Translations under genes and position numbers: made by a program
Shown: in pieces, positions 46,472-54,928 of the stretch
Numbering within the stretch: the stretch's first letter is position 1
Layout: each line of letters opens with the position of its first letter
Notes under the pieces: generated by a model
Database searches by the model: none
Seen by the model: only the letters and a program-made list of their open reading frames with translations
What the model was told of the DNA's origin: nothing
NCBI RefSeq assembly: GCF_010731855.1
Contig: NZ_AP022620.1
Span: 2,728,001-2,792,000, forward strand
Source of the DNA: Mycolicibacterium anyangense
GTDB taxonomy: Bacteria; Actinomycetota; Actinomycetes; Mycobacteriales; Mycobacteriaceae
DNA length: 64,000 nucleotides
Reading direction: 5' to 3'

Positions 46472-46753
46472 CAGGACCTCCTGAGTGGGCAATGGCCGCG
46501 ACGGTGGCCTACTGGGCATGGACAGGCATGCACCGACGAACCCTATGACTCATCTTTGCAGTCTAAAAGCCTTAGTCTACTACGAATAATGCACTGTAGA
46601 TCTCACGGGTATCACACTATCCGGACACATGGCTCGGATCGATTGGAGCCAGCGCCCATGCCCTGCAAGAGTGCGAGAAAACATGGGAGCTGACACCTCT
46701 TCGCTACGCTCCTTATAGACAGAATCCGACAATATGCATACTATGCGTAGTTC
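46472..46753. promoter_or_regulatory. Divergent promoter region FadD / SDR
   Basis: This 282-bp region is AT-richer than its flanks. On the minus strand the FadD side carries TCGTAGTAGACTAAGG near 46570-46585, similar to TTGTAGTAGACAACC before the 52596 gene. On the plus strand TACTAT at 46739-46744 fits a -10 hexamer for the SDR gene and overlaps the palindrome GCATACTATGC (46736-46746). Confidence 0.4.
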
Positions 46754-47689
46754 ATGGCTGCAGATGCAACGTCCTGGGCTCCCACGATCACTCCCCAGCA
46801 GAGCCGATACTGGCTCGCACGCCGCACCAAGCCGATCGGTGAGCACGACCGCAGCTCCGAGGGCAGCGGGCGCACGGCACTGGTCACCGGGGCCTCGTCG
46901 GGAATCGGCCTGGCATGGTGCGAACTACTTGCCGCAAAAGGCTTCGACATCGTGCCGGTCGCGCGCCGCTTGGATCGTCTGAACGCGCTCAAGCAACGTC
47001 TCGAAGCCGATTGGTCTGTGTCAGTGTCACCGATGACCGCCGACTTGAGCAGGCCGGGCGCGCCCGCGGAGATCTACACCGAACTGGCTCGTCGTAACAC
47101 GACTGTGGATGTACTGGTCAACAACGCGGGGTATTCGATCGCTGGCCGGTTCATTGATAATTCGTGGTCCGATCAGGAGGCTTTTCTCCGGGTGATCGGA
47201 CTGAGCGGTATCGAGCTGACGCACCTGCTGCTTCCATCGATGATCGAACGTCGTTGGGGCCGGATTGTTTTCGTCGCATCAATCGCTGCGGTAATGTCCG
47301 GCTTGCCCGGCCAGGTGTTGTATTCCGCAGGAAAGTCTTTGGTACACAAATTCTCTGAAGGTCTGGCTGAAGAGGTCGAGCGATTGGGCGTGCACTCGAC
47401 TGTCAGCCTCCCGGGTACGACCGACACCGACATTTTCGACAACAGCAACGTGACGGAATTTACCGAAGGTCTGGCCATGCAGATGTCGATGATGAGCCCA
47501 ATTGCTGTGGCGCGGCAAGGCTTCGAGGCATCCAAGCGAGGCGACCGCATGATCGTGCACGGCAAGCACCATCAGATCGGAACATTCTTCATGGCCCATG
47601 CGCCGCGGCCCCTGCGCTACCTCATCTCCGGACGTCTTGCCCTCAAGGCGATGCCAGAACTGCATAACGCCGCACCACAGCGCTGCTAG
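46754..47689 (+). CDS. Short-chain dehydrogenase/reductase
   Basis: A 311-residue SDR with an N-terminal extension of about 40 residues before the Rossmann motif ALVTGASSGIGLAW. Downstream are VLVNNAGYS, the catalytic YSAGKS (YxxxK) preceded by FVASIAAVMSG, and a C-terminal extension (GTFFMAHAPRPLRYLISG) with possible membrane affinity. It oxidises or reduces a hydroxyl/keto group with NAD(P). The ATG at 46754 has no Shine-Dalgarno; a -10-like TACTAT ends 9 bp upstream, so the transcript may be nearly leaderless. It probably serves the FadD/FadE pathway around it. Confidence 0.87.
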   Translation: MAADATSWAPTITPQQSRYWLARRTKPIGEHDRSSEGSGRTALVTGASSGIGLAWCELLAAKGFDIVPVARRLDRLNALKQRLEADWSVSVSPMTADLSRPGAPAEIYTELARRNTTVDVLVNNAGYSIAGRFIDNSWSDQEAFLRVIGLSGIELTHLLLPSMIERRWGRIVFVASIAAVMSGLPGQVLYSAGKSLVHKFSEGLAEEVERLGVHSTVSLPGTTDTDIFDNSNVTEFTEGLAMQMSMMSPIAVARQGFEASKRGDRMIVHGKHHQIGTFFMAHAPRPLRYLISGRLALKAMPELHNAAPQRC

Positions 47690-47820
47690 CGCTCCACGCA
47701 CACAACACTGCAGAAGAGGCGTCCTGGCCTGAACTCGGCCGGTTGGACACCGATAGCACGCACAGTGCGTCTATAAAGTGTCTGACGATGGTTTCGGGTG
47801 TTGCGCCTGAGGCTCAGGGG

Positions 47821-47935
47821 ATGACGCTTACCGCTTTGTCTGACGCTCAGTGGGGCTGATCGAGGATCTGCTTCCGGCGCGCACGGGTAGGCGGCGCCAG
47901 CCCCTTCAGGATGCCCGTTCGATGGTGGAGGGCGA
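47821..47935 (+). mobile_element. Degenerate IS5-family transposase fragment
   Basis: Two frames together spell the N-terminus of an IS5-type transposase: MTLTALSDAQWG at 47821-47856, then after a one-base frameshift LIEDLLPARTGRRRQPLQDA and RSMVEG to about 47935. The canonical form is a LTDxQWxLIEPLLP...GRRGRP...VVEG block. The remaining transposase and both inverted ends are missing, so it is a decayed scrap. It lies in the 309-bp gap between the SDR and the acyl-CoA dehydrogenase genes. Confidence 0.65.
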
Positions 47936-47998
47936 CTACGTCATTGGGACCACTACGGAATGGTGGGCGCGCACACCTGTGCGGCTGCGCCTCAGTGG

Positions 47999-49111
47999 TC
48001 AGGCGGACTGCCGGATTCCGAGGATTCGGAGATGGTAGTCAGCAGGACCGAACAACGCGTCGATTGTGAGAATCCGTTTCAAGTGATGTCCCACGGCACA
48101 CTCCTCGGTCATTCCGATACCGCCGTGAATCTGGACCGCGGACTCCGCGATCTCGCGGCCAAGCCGGCCGACCTGCCCCTTGATCAGTGAGTAGTCGCGC
48201 TGGCTGGCCAGGCCGCTGTCGATGGCCGCTGTGACATAGATCAGCGTCGCCCGAGCCTTCGCGTAGGCGACCTTCATGTTCGCGATGCGGTGTGCTACCG
48301 CCTGGAAACCAGCTATCGGAGACCCGAACTGGTTGCGGGTGCTCGCGTAGCTCGCCGTCGCATCCAGAAGCGCCCCCATCGCACCGACAGCCTCGGCACA
48401 CAGAGCCAACACCGCGTCATTGATGACGTCTTGAATGGCCGCTGCGGCGTCCTCGCAAACCAGACCGCTTGCCGGCACCCGTACGTCGTCGAATCGGATG
48501 TCCGCCGCACGACGACCATCGATGGTGCGGTAAGGGGTCAGCGTGACCCCGTCGGAACCGGGATCGACGGCCACGATGCCGAACGTCGCTTCGGTCAGCC
48601 GCACCGTCACCACCAGAACATCGGCGGTTGCTCCGTCGAGGACGAGGCGCTTGTGCCCGCGAAGTACATAGCCGTCCCCGTCGGCTTTGGCAGTTGTCGA
48701 GATCATGTCGATCGTCGCCGTTCCCCGAGACTCCTCGTGGGCCAACGCAGCTCGCAGCTTGCCCGCCACAATCTGTCGCAGCCAGCCGGTCGCCTGCGGG
48801 TTGCGTTCGGACCGGGCCAGCGCGCGCCCGGCGAAGATGATCGACGAGAGGTAGGGTTCGACCACCAGGTGGCGGCCGAACAGCTCGCTGATGGCGACGA
48901 TGTCAGAACCCGATCCACCGTAGCCACCGACAGACTCGGGAAGCGGAAGCGCCAGCAGCCCCATCGCCTCAAACAGTGTCCACACACTCTCGGACACGCC
49001 TGCGGCCGATCGCACGATGGATTGGCGCTGCTCGAAACCATAATGCTGGGTGAGCAACTCGGTCAGCGAGTCCCGCAACATCGTCTGCTCGTCGGAAAAG
49101 TTGAAGTCCAT
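47999..49111 (-). CDS. Acyl-CoA dehydrogenase, short subunit type
   Basis: A 370-residue FadE starting MDFNFSDEQTMLRDSLTELL. It has AALAHEESRG in the FAD/substrate region, STRNQFGSPIAGFQAVAHRI and the C-terminal IHGGIGMTEECAVGHHLKRI. It lacks the YxGTNEIQR segment that the adjacent 405-residue paralogue has. In actinobacterial sterol and related catabolism such unequal FadE pairs form alpha2-beta2 heterotetramers with one active site shared between subunits, and this pair (14 bp apart) fits that pattern. Expected reaction: FAD-dependent alpha,beta-desaturation of a bulky acyl-CoA. It is the last gene of the hydratase-FadE-FadE operon. Confidence 0.88.
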   Translation of the reverse strand: MDFNFSDEQTMLRDSLTELLTQHYGFEQRQSIVRSAAGVSESVWTLFEAMGLLALPLPESVGGYGGSGSDIVAISELFGRHLVVEPYLSSIIFAGRALARSERNPQATGWLRQIVAGKLRAALAHEESRGTATIDMISTTAKADGDGYVLRGHKRLVLDGATADVLVVTVRLTEATFGIVAVDPGSDGVTLTPYRTIDGRRAADIRFDDVRVPASGLVCEDAAAAIQDVINDAVLALCAEAVGAMGALLDATASYASTRNQFGSPIAGFQAVAHRIANMKVAYAKARATLIYVTAAIDSGLASQRDYSLIKGQVGRLGREIAESAVQIHGGIGMTEECAVGHHLKRILTIDALFGPADYHLRILGIRQSA

Positions 49112-49125
49112 TGTGAATAGATCTT

Positions 49126-50343
49126 TCAGCCTAGGGGCGCCGGCGTACGGGCGAGAAGGTCTCGTTGGATCTCGTTGGTCCCTGCATAGATGGTCGTTGC
49201 CCGCGAATTCAGGTAGTACGGCATAGCAACAAGGTCAAAGTCACTCCCCAATGGCTCCACACCGGCCCCCACCGTCAACGCGTCAACCTGTAGCGGAACC
49301 GCATCGATGCCGGACACCCGGGTCATGGCGGTTGAGATTCGCTGCGTGAGTTCAGAGCTCACGATCTTGAGTAGCGATGGAGTGGCCGGGTCGGATACCA
49401 GCCCATGGCCGGTGATCATCAGTTTTTCGAGGGCTCCCAGCGCAGCTACCTCCGCTTCGAGCTCACCGATATCGCGCTGAAAAACGGCATCGGTGGCGAG
49501 CGACCCTCCCGTGGGCGCCGGCACCGTCTCGGCAGCGCCTCGAATCAGCCGGAGGTTCCGGCGCATCCACGGACTGTGCAGTGCCCCGCCCCGCTCGTGG
49601 CGCAGCAACTGCTTGGCCACCGACCACCCGTCGTTCTCAGCCCCCACTCGGCCTGACTGCGGAACCCGGACGTTGTCGAAGAACACTTCACATTGCTCAG
49701 GGTGACCGTCCAACCCGATGATCGGCCGCACGGTGAGGCCTGGCTGATCCAGATCCTCCAGCAGTAAGAAGGTGATTCCGTGCTGCTTTTTACCCTCCCT
49801 ACTGGTACGCACCAGCATGAACATGCGGTTGGCCTTGTGCGCCAGAGTCGCCCAGGTCTTCTGCCCGTTGATCACGTAATCCTCGCCGTCCGCGACGGCG
49901 GCGCAGGCGAGGGCAGCCAGGTCAGACCCCGCGTTCGGCTCGGAATACCCCTGTGTCCAGTAGTCGTCTCCGGAGAGGATTCCCGGCAGATACTTCCGTT
50001 TCTGCTCCTCGGTACCCAGCTCCATGAGGAGGGGCCCCACCATCTGAAGGCCGTTGGGAAGCAGCGGGGGGAGGTCGCGATCGCAGTACTCTTCGGTGAA
50101 GATCAACCGCTGCTCGTCAGTCCAACCGGCACCGCCGTATTCGGCCGGCCATGCCGGCGCGGCCCAGCCTCGCTCGTGCAGTATTCGGTGCCACTGCATG
50201 ACTTCCTCAAAGGGCGCGAACACGCTCGTCGTCTTGCGGCCCGCCTCACGGATGGCCTCTGTCGGCGCGGTGTCCAGGAATTCGGCGACCTCCCCGCGAA
50301 ACGCCTCGAGTCGCGGATCAACGTCAAGATGCATGCGACTCAC
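49126..50343 (-). CDS. Acyl-CoA dehydrogenase, FAD-binding partner subunit
   Basis: A 405-residue FadE: QRLIFTEEYCDRDLPPLLPN, GYSEPNAGSDLAAL, INGQKTWATLAHKA, and the C-terminal YAGTNEIQRDLLAR that contacts FAD across the dimer. The GTG at 50343 has GGGGAAAGGGCA before it and overlaps the end of the hydratase gene by 20 bp; an ATG at 50334 is an alternative. Together with the 370-residue paralogue downstream it probably forms a heterotetrameric dehydrogenase for a large acyl-CoA such as a steroid side-chain intermediate. The substrate is inferred from family context only. Confidence 0.9.
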   Translation of the reverse strand: MSRMHLDVDPRLEAFRGEVAEFLDTAPTEAIREAGRKTTSVFAPFEEVMQWHRILHERGWAAPAWPAEYGGAGWTDEQRLIFTEEYCDRDLPPLLPNGLQMVGPLLMELGTEEQKRKYLPGILSGDDYWTQGYSEPNAGSDLAALACAAVADGEDYVINGQKTWATLAHKANRMFMLVRTSREGKKQHGITFLLLEDLDQPGLTVRPIIGLDGHPEQCEVFFDNVRVPQSGRVGAENDGWSVAKQLLRHERGGALHSPWMRRNLRLIRGAAETVPAPTGGSLATDAVFQRDIGELEAEVAALGALEKLMITGHGLVSDPATPSLLKIVSSELTQRISTAMTRVSGIDAVPLQVDALTVGAGVEPLGSDFDLVAMPYYLNSRATTIYAGTNEIQRDLLARTPAPLG

Positions 50344-51088
50344 TGCCCTTTCCCCGGCCGGAGAACGTGGCGATGCGCTCCTGCATGTCAGGACCTGTGC
50401 CCGCGCTCTCCATCACTTCCCAATGCAGCCCCGCGTCGATGGAGCTGCCCTCTGTTGCGTCCAAGAGACCCTTGACGGCCTGGTGACTGAAGGACGAATT
50501 GGTTGCGATCCGAGTCGCCAACCCGCTGACCTCCTCATCAAAGCTGCCATCGGCTATCAGGAACTCGGCCAACCCGATGCGCACAGCTTCGGCAGCATCG
50601 ATGATGTCGCAGGTGAACATCAGCCGTTTTGCTGTCGCCAGGCCGACCCGTCGAGGCAGCCGCTGGCTCATTCCCCAGACTGGCGTCAACGCCCACTTTG
50701 CATGGGTGTCACCGAATCGCGCGTTGTCCGATGCGACGATGAAGTCACAGGCGAGCGCGACTTCAAGGGCGCCGGTGTAGCAGTGCCCATGGACGGCGGC
50801 GATGACCGGCTGCGGAAGTCTTTCCAAGAGGCGAAGGGTTTGACTGTGCCAACCGGGCGCAGGCGAGGTCTCCCCCGCCGAAATGTCGGTCAGGTCGTGC
50901 CCGGCCGAGAAGCACCGCCCCGCTCCCCGCAAGACAACGCATCGGACGGAGTCGTCGCCGGCAAGAGCTTCGATATGCTTGCGCAACTCGGTGAACATGG
51001 CAGTAGTGAGCGCGTTGAGCTTCTCAGGTCGGTTCAACCACAACGTTGTCCAGCCATCGTGGTCTTCTCGATAGACCAGAGCATCCAT
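50324..51088 (-). CDS. Enoyl-CoA hydratase/isomerase family protein
   Basis: The protein has 254 residues from ATG 51088, with GAGGAGA 6-7 bp upstream. Crotonase fold: oxyanion-hole segments CFSAGHDLTDIS and AAVHGHCYTGALEVALACDF. In the second, the usual GGG/GAG glycine stretch is YTGALE, with Glu near the position of catalytic glutamates. Then comes FGDTHAKWALTPVWGMSQRL. It would hydrate, isomerise or cleave an enoyl-CoA made by the two dehydrogenases encoded downstream. It is the first gene of a three-gene operon, whose promoter region carries three palindromes (51332-51406). Confidence 0.9.
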   Translation of the reverse strand: MDALVYREDHDGWTTLWLNRPEKLNALTTAMFTELRKHIEALAGDDSVRCVVLRGAGRCFSAGHDLTDISAGETSPAPGWHSQTLRLLERLPQPVIAAVHGHCYTGALEVALACDFIVASDNARFGDTHAKWALTPVWGMSQRLPRRVGLATAKRLMFTCDIIDAAEAVRIGLAEFLIADGSFDEEVSGLATRIATNSSFSHQAVKGLLDATEGSSIDAGLHWEVMESAGTGPDMQERIATFSGRGKGSESHAS

Positions 51089-51331
51089 GACAGTCTCCTC
51101 TGTCGGTCTGGGGTTAACGGCCGGCGAAACGCACGAGCGCACGGGCACTCACGCAGGACGCATGCTGGTGAACACCACAACGTCGGCCACTTCGAGACCG
51201 AAGCGGGGGCTGGGGACACCCGCCAATGACGATCGGATCAGGGACTCCCCTCGCGTATGGGCAAGCTACAACGCTGAGCCCTACTCCCTGGAGCGTTCGT
51301 CCGTAATAGCTCACTCGGTGGGCCGACAGTG

Positions 51332-51406
51332 ACGCAGTATGCGTAGCACAGCGACGGAAGTATACGCAATACGCGTCGCCAGTTCTATCGATACTGCAAT
51401 ATGCGG
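51332..51406. promoter_or_regulatory. Three 13-bp palindromes, candidate TetR operators
   Basis: ACGCAGTATGCGT (51332-51344), ACGCAATACGCGT (51364-51376) and CTGCAATATGCGG (51394-51406) share the consensus nyGCArTAyGCGn. Their centres are 32 and 30 bp apart, three helical turns. They lie in the 366-bp gap upstream of the hydratase operon, beside the TetR gene. On the minus strand TATACT (51359-51364) is a good -10 hexamer flanked by the first two sites, so occupancy would block transcription. The rest of the gap holds no gene. Confidence 0.6.
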
Positions 51407-51454
51407 ACAATGTTGCCGAGCTATTTGCGCGGGTCTCTTGACGGCCGTCGACCG

Positions 51455-52096
51455 TTACCTCGTCCGTCCCACCCCGTTGATGATCACGTCGCGAAACTCG
51501 CGCGCGACTTCCGCTGCCGTATCGCCCCTTTCGGGCCGAAACCAGTACCACAGGGAATTCACCATCCCGAGCATCCCATTGGCCACCACCCGAACCTCGG
51601 CCGGCCGCTTGTCCGGCCAACAATCTCCGATCACGCTTTCCCAGCAATCCTGGACCCCTTGGCGCAGTGCCTGCAGCTGAATGCCGTGCTCGGAGTTGAG
51701 TTCAGACGCGTCACGCGTCTGGATTGCGACTTCCCGCCGGTGCGTGGCGATAACCTCGACATGGGTGTCGATGAGCCTCGAAAGTTTGTCGACGGGGTCT
51801 GCAGCAGCCGACGTCACGCCTACCGCGGCCGCAAGGGCTTTACCGGTGTAGCGACGTAGAATCTGCCACAGCAACTCTTCTTTCGACTTGATGTGGTGAT
51901 AGAGGGCACCAGTTTGGATGCCAGAGCTCGCACTGATCTGAGCCACACTGGTGCCGTGGTATCCCCGCAGGGCGAATAGCTCGGTGGCCGCCTCGTAGAT
52001 ACGGTCACGGGTGATGTCACGATTGGCCGCTACGCTGCCGCGAGGCCGGCCAGGACCTCGATGCTCAGAGTCTTTCTGCGGGCGGGTCGGGGACAT
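51455..52096 (-). CDS. TetR-family transcriptional regulator
   Basis: About 213 residues from ATG 52096; an ATG at 52117 with GAGAGACG upstream is also possible. The N-terminal HTH is TRDRIYEAATELFALRGYHG followed by TSVAQISASSGIQTGALYHH and IKSKEELLWQIL, the canonical TetR pattern. The C-terminal ligand domain (SRLIDTHVEVIATHRREVAI) resembles the KstR2/FadR-like TetR_C group controlling fatty-acyl or sterol catabolism. It lies upstream of and parallel to the hydratase-FadE-FadE operon, and three palindromes between the two are its probable operators. The ligand is probably an acyl-CoA (inference). Confidence 0.9.
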   Translation of the reverse strand: MSPTRPQKDSEHRGPGRPRGSVAANRDITRDRIYEAATELFALRGYHGTSVAQISASSGIQTGALYHHIKSKEELLWQILRRYTGKALAAAVGVTSAAADPVDKLSRLIDTHVEVIATHRREVAIQTRDASELNSEHGIQLQALRQGVQDCWESVIGDCWPDKRPAEVRVVANGMLGMVNSLWYWFRPERGDTAAEVAREFRDVIINGVGRTR

Positions 52097-52595
52097 GACT
52101 GGATGATATTCGCACATTTGATCGCGTCTCTCAGGCCGCGCCGCCGCCGAGCCACAAGATCGCCGGCTAAGCCGGAACCGCCACTCGAGACGCCAGCGCA
52201 AACAGCTGCCGACTTCCCGCCCACACACCCGCTGTGCTCTCGAGCCGACCAGAACGCGGCGTTCAACACAGCTTGCAGTAATGGAGTGTTCACACAATTA
52301 ATCAAGCACCGATCGCCGCCAGTATCCCTATGGGACAGCAGGTGTCGGCCGTGATGCCTCTACAATTGTAGTAGACAACCAATTTAATGAGGACTACTCT
52401 CGGGGCCATGCACACCGTCGTGGCGAAACAGACCCGCAGTGGCTTTCGCCTCGGCGCGCTGTCGACATCGCAAGGCGCCGCCTTGGTTCGTCCGCTGGCC
52501 CCCGTCCGATGATGTGGCCGCAGCGAAGGACCCTCCTGCACCCGCATGTTGTCGCTGGACGTCGCTCGTAACTCCCATGACCAGAAGGGAAAGCC
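52097..52595. other. 499-bp intergenic region with 12-bp palindrome
   Basis: No gene is supported. It separates the TetR gene from the divergent ACAD10/11-like gene. It contains a perfect palindrome CTACAATTGTAG at 52360-52371, running into GTAGTAGACAACC, and an AT-rich TTTAATGAGG stretch to 52390, probably the promoter/operator of the 52596 gene. AGAAGGGA just before 52596 is its ribosome binding site. Confidence 0.45.
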
Positions 52596-53885
52596 ATGAT
52601 CACCGAACTGTTTGCCGATGAGGACTTCCAGAAGAAACTTGACTGGATGGACGACTTCGTCCGATCCGAGATCCTGCCCTTGGAGACCATCGACCTGGAT
52701 TGGCAGGGGCTGCTTCAGGCCGTGGCACCACTCAAGGAAGAGGTCAAGGCTCAGGGTCTCTGGGCCACCCATTTGAGCCGCGAACTGGGCGGCCAGGGCT
52801 ACGGTCAGGTCAAGCTGGGGCTGATGCACGAGATTCTGGGCAAATCCCTCTACGCTCCGCTGACTTTCGGCAACCAGGCCCCAGACTCGGGCAACAGCGA
52901 GATACTCGCCGAAATGGGCACGCCCGAGCAGAAGGACCGGTGGTTGCGCCCCCTGCTTGCAGGGCAAGCATATTCAGCATTCGCGCTGACCGAACTCGAC
53001 AATGCGGGTTCAGATCCCACCGGATTGACCACAACGGCAGTACGCGATGGTGATGACTGGATCATCAACGGGCACAAGTGGTTTATCAGCAACGCGTCTA
53101 TCGCCGACTTCTTCATCGTGGTTGCCGTCACCGACCCCGATGCACCCAGCCACGGCCGCACCTCCCAATTCATCGTGCCGGCTGATAGCGCTGGCCTTCG
53201 CATTATTCGCGACATTCCCTCACTGGACCACGGCGCATCCGAGAAGAACTTGTACGGCGGTCACTCCGAGGTGGTCTTCGACGGCGTACGCGTACCTGCG
53301 CACGCCATCCTCGGGGGCGTTGGCGAGGGCTTCGCCATCGCGCAGAAACGCCTGGGCCCCGGCCGCATTCACCATTGCATGCGCTGGATTGGACAGGCCC
53401 AGCGGGCCTTCGACATGTTGTGCGAGCGGGCCACCTATCGGTGGGCACACGGCAGCGTATTAGGTGACAAGCAGACCGTCCGGGCGTGGATCGCCGACTC
53501 CGCTGCCGAGATCCAGGCGGCCCGGCTGATGACGCTGCACGCAGCATGGGTGATCGACCAGCAGGGGGTCCGGGCCGCCCGTAAGGACATCGCTCTTATC
53601 AAGTTCTACGGGGCGTCAGTGCTCCACAACGTGATCGACCGCGCCATCCAGGTGCACGGATCGCTCGGATACTCCGATGACCTACCGCTGGCATGGATGT
53701 ACAAGGCCGCACGCGCTGCACGCATGTACGACGGGCCGGACGAGGTGCACCGGGAGACGGTCGCGCGGCTGATCCTGCGCGACTACCAACCGCCTCTCGA
53801 CGGCATTCCCACGGAACACGTCCCCACCCGCCGACAGGCCGCCCAACAGCGGTTCGCGCACCTACTCGAAGCCTCTTCCCACTAG
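52596..53885 (+). CDS. Acyl-CoA dehydrogenase, ACAD10/11-like
   Basis: A 429-residue acyl-CoA dehydrogenase with AFALTELDNAGSDPTGLTTT (FAD/substrate region), INGHKWFISNASIADF, FAIAQKRLGPGRIHHCMRWI, IQVHGSLGYSDDLPLAWMYK and the C-terminal MYDGPDEVHRETVARLIL. The GPDEVHR ending, in place of GTNEIQR, is typical of the ACAD10/11 (FadE36-like) group. Group members act with an aminoglycoside-phosphotransferase-like kinase: in animals ACAD10/11 are kinase-dehydrogenase fusions handling 4-hydroxyacyl-CoAs. A decayed phosphotransferase gene lies just downstream (54929-55427). ATG 52596 has AGAAGGGA upstream. Confidence 0.9.
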   Translation: MITELFADEDFQKKLDWMDDFVRSEILPLETIDLDWQGLLQAVAPLKEEVKAQGLWATHLSRELGGQGYGQVKLGLMHEILGKSLYAPLTFGNQAPDSGNSEILAEMGTPEQKDRWLRPLLAGQAYSAFALTELDNAGSDPTGLTTTAVRDGDDWIINGHKWFISNASIADFFIVVAVTDPDAPSHGRTSQFIVPADSAGLRIIRDIPSLDHGASEKNLYGGHSEVVFDGVRVPAHAILGGVGEGFAIAQKRLGPGRIHHCMRWIGQAQRAFDMLCERATYRWAHGSVLGDKQTVRAWIADSAAEIQAARLMTLHAAWVIDQQGVRAARKDIALIKFYGASVLHNVIDRAIQVHGSLGYSDDLPLAWMYKAARAARMYDGPDEVHRETVARLILRDYQPPLDGIPTEHVPTRRQAAQQRFAHLLEASSH

Positions 53886-53923
53886 AGCACGGCACCGACC
53901 GTGATGAAAGCGATGGCGACCGC

Positions 53924-54889
53924 ATGAAGGCCTACCATTTCAACTCCGCCGGTGAAGGTCTGAGGCTCGTCGAGCTCGATGACCTAGCGGCAGGGCCGGG
54001 TCAGGTGGTTATCGACGTGAAAGCCGCCGGCCTCTGTCATTCCGATCTCCACATCCTGAAGGGGCCCGGAGGGGCTTGGGCGTCCAAACGGCCCATCATT
54101 CTCGGCCATGAAATTGCGGGCACGGTTCGCCAGGTCGGATCCGGCGTCAGCAATGTGGCGCTCGGCGACCGAGTCGCGATAGCGCTCGTGAGTCATCCGC
54201 TATCCGAGATGGATCCGAGAACCGCACCGGGACTGGGCTGCGACGGCGGCTATGCCGAACAAGCAGTTTTCCCTGCTGATTTCCTGGTGAAGATCCCACC
54301 CCGAGTCAGCCTTGAACAGGCGGCCGTCGCAACGGATTCCATTTCCACCGCCTACCACGCGGTTGTCACCGAGGCGGGAATCGTCAGCGGCATGCGGGTG
54401 GCCATCATCGGCCTCGGCGGCCTGGGTCTCAGCGGAGCACGCATCGCGGTACTGCGCGGCGCCACCGTTTACGGCGTCGATATCGACATCAATAGCTTCG
54501 ACGCCGCACGCCAGCAGGGCGTGACGGAGTGCTTCACGAGTATCGCTGACGTACCAAGGCCGATCGATGTGGTCGTGGACTTCGCCGGTGTCGGGACGAC
54601 CACCGCAGAGGCGGCACTTGCCGTGCGTCTGGGCGGACGCGTCGTCGTCGTCGGACTTGGCGCGGAGCTGGCCACCATCAACACGGTCGATCTCGTCACC
54701 CGGAACGTCCGTTTGCAGGGCTCACTGGGTTCCTCGCGGGACGAGCTCGCCCAGGTACTCGGATTGATCGCCGACGGGTCGCTCGTGCCGGTACTCGAGG
54801 AAGTGCCGTTCGACGCTCTTACCGAGGCGCTGGACCGTCTCGACACCGGCACCGTCAGCGGTCGACTGTTCACCCGTCCGAGTCATTGA
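53924..54889 (+). CDS. Zinc-type medium-chain alcohol dehydrogenase
   Basis: The protein has 321 residues from ATG 53924. GroES-like domain: catalytic zinc ligands AAGLCHSDLHILKG (Cys) and ILGHEIAG (His-Glu). The cofactor-domain motif is IIGLGGLGLSGARIAVLRGA, with VDIDINS afterwards (an acid suggesting NAD preference). The four-cysteine structural-zinc loop of classical ADHs is absent, so the chain is shorter than the usual 340-370. It oxidises an alcohol or reduces a ketone/aldehyde. It lies 38 bp after the dehydrogenase gene, probably in the same operon; the substrate is unknown. Confidence 0.9.
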   Translation: MKAYHFNSAGEGLRLVELDDLAAGPGQVVIDVKAAGLCHSDLHILKGPGGAWASKRPIILGHEIAGTVRQVGSGVSNVALGDRVAIALVSHPLSEMDPRTAPGLGCDGGYAEQAVFPADFLVKIPPRVSLEQAAVATDSISTAYHAVVTEAGIVSGMRVAIIGLGGLGLSGARIAVLRGATVYGVDIDINSFDAARQQGVTECFTSIADVPRPIDVVVDFAGVGTTTAEAALAVRLGGRVVVVGLGAELATINTVDLVTRNVRLQGSLGSSRDELAQVLGLIADGSLVPVLEEVPFDALTEALDRLDTGTVSGRLFTRPSH

Positions 54890-54928
54890 GCTGAACTGAC
54901 CCACTCGGCTGATCCATCACGGGTCCGA

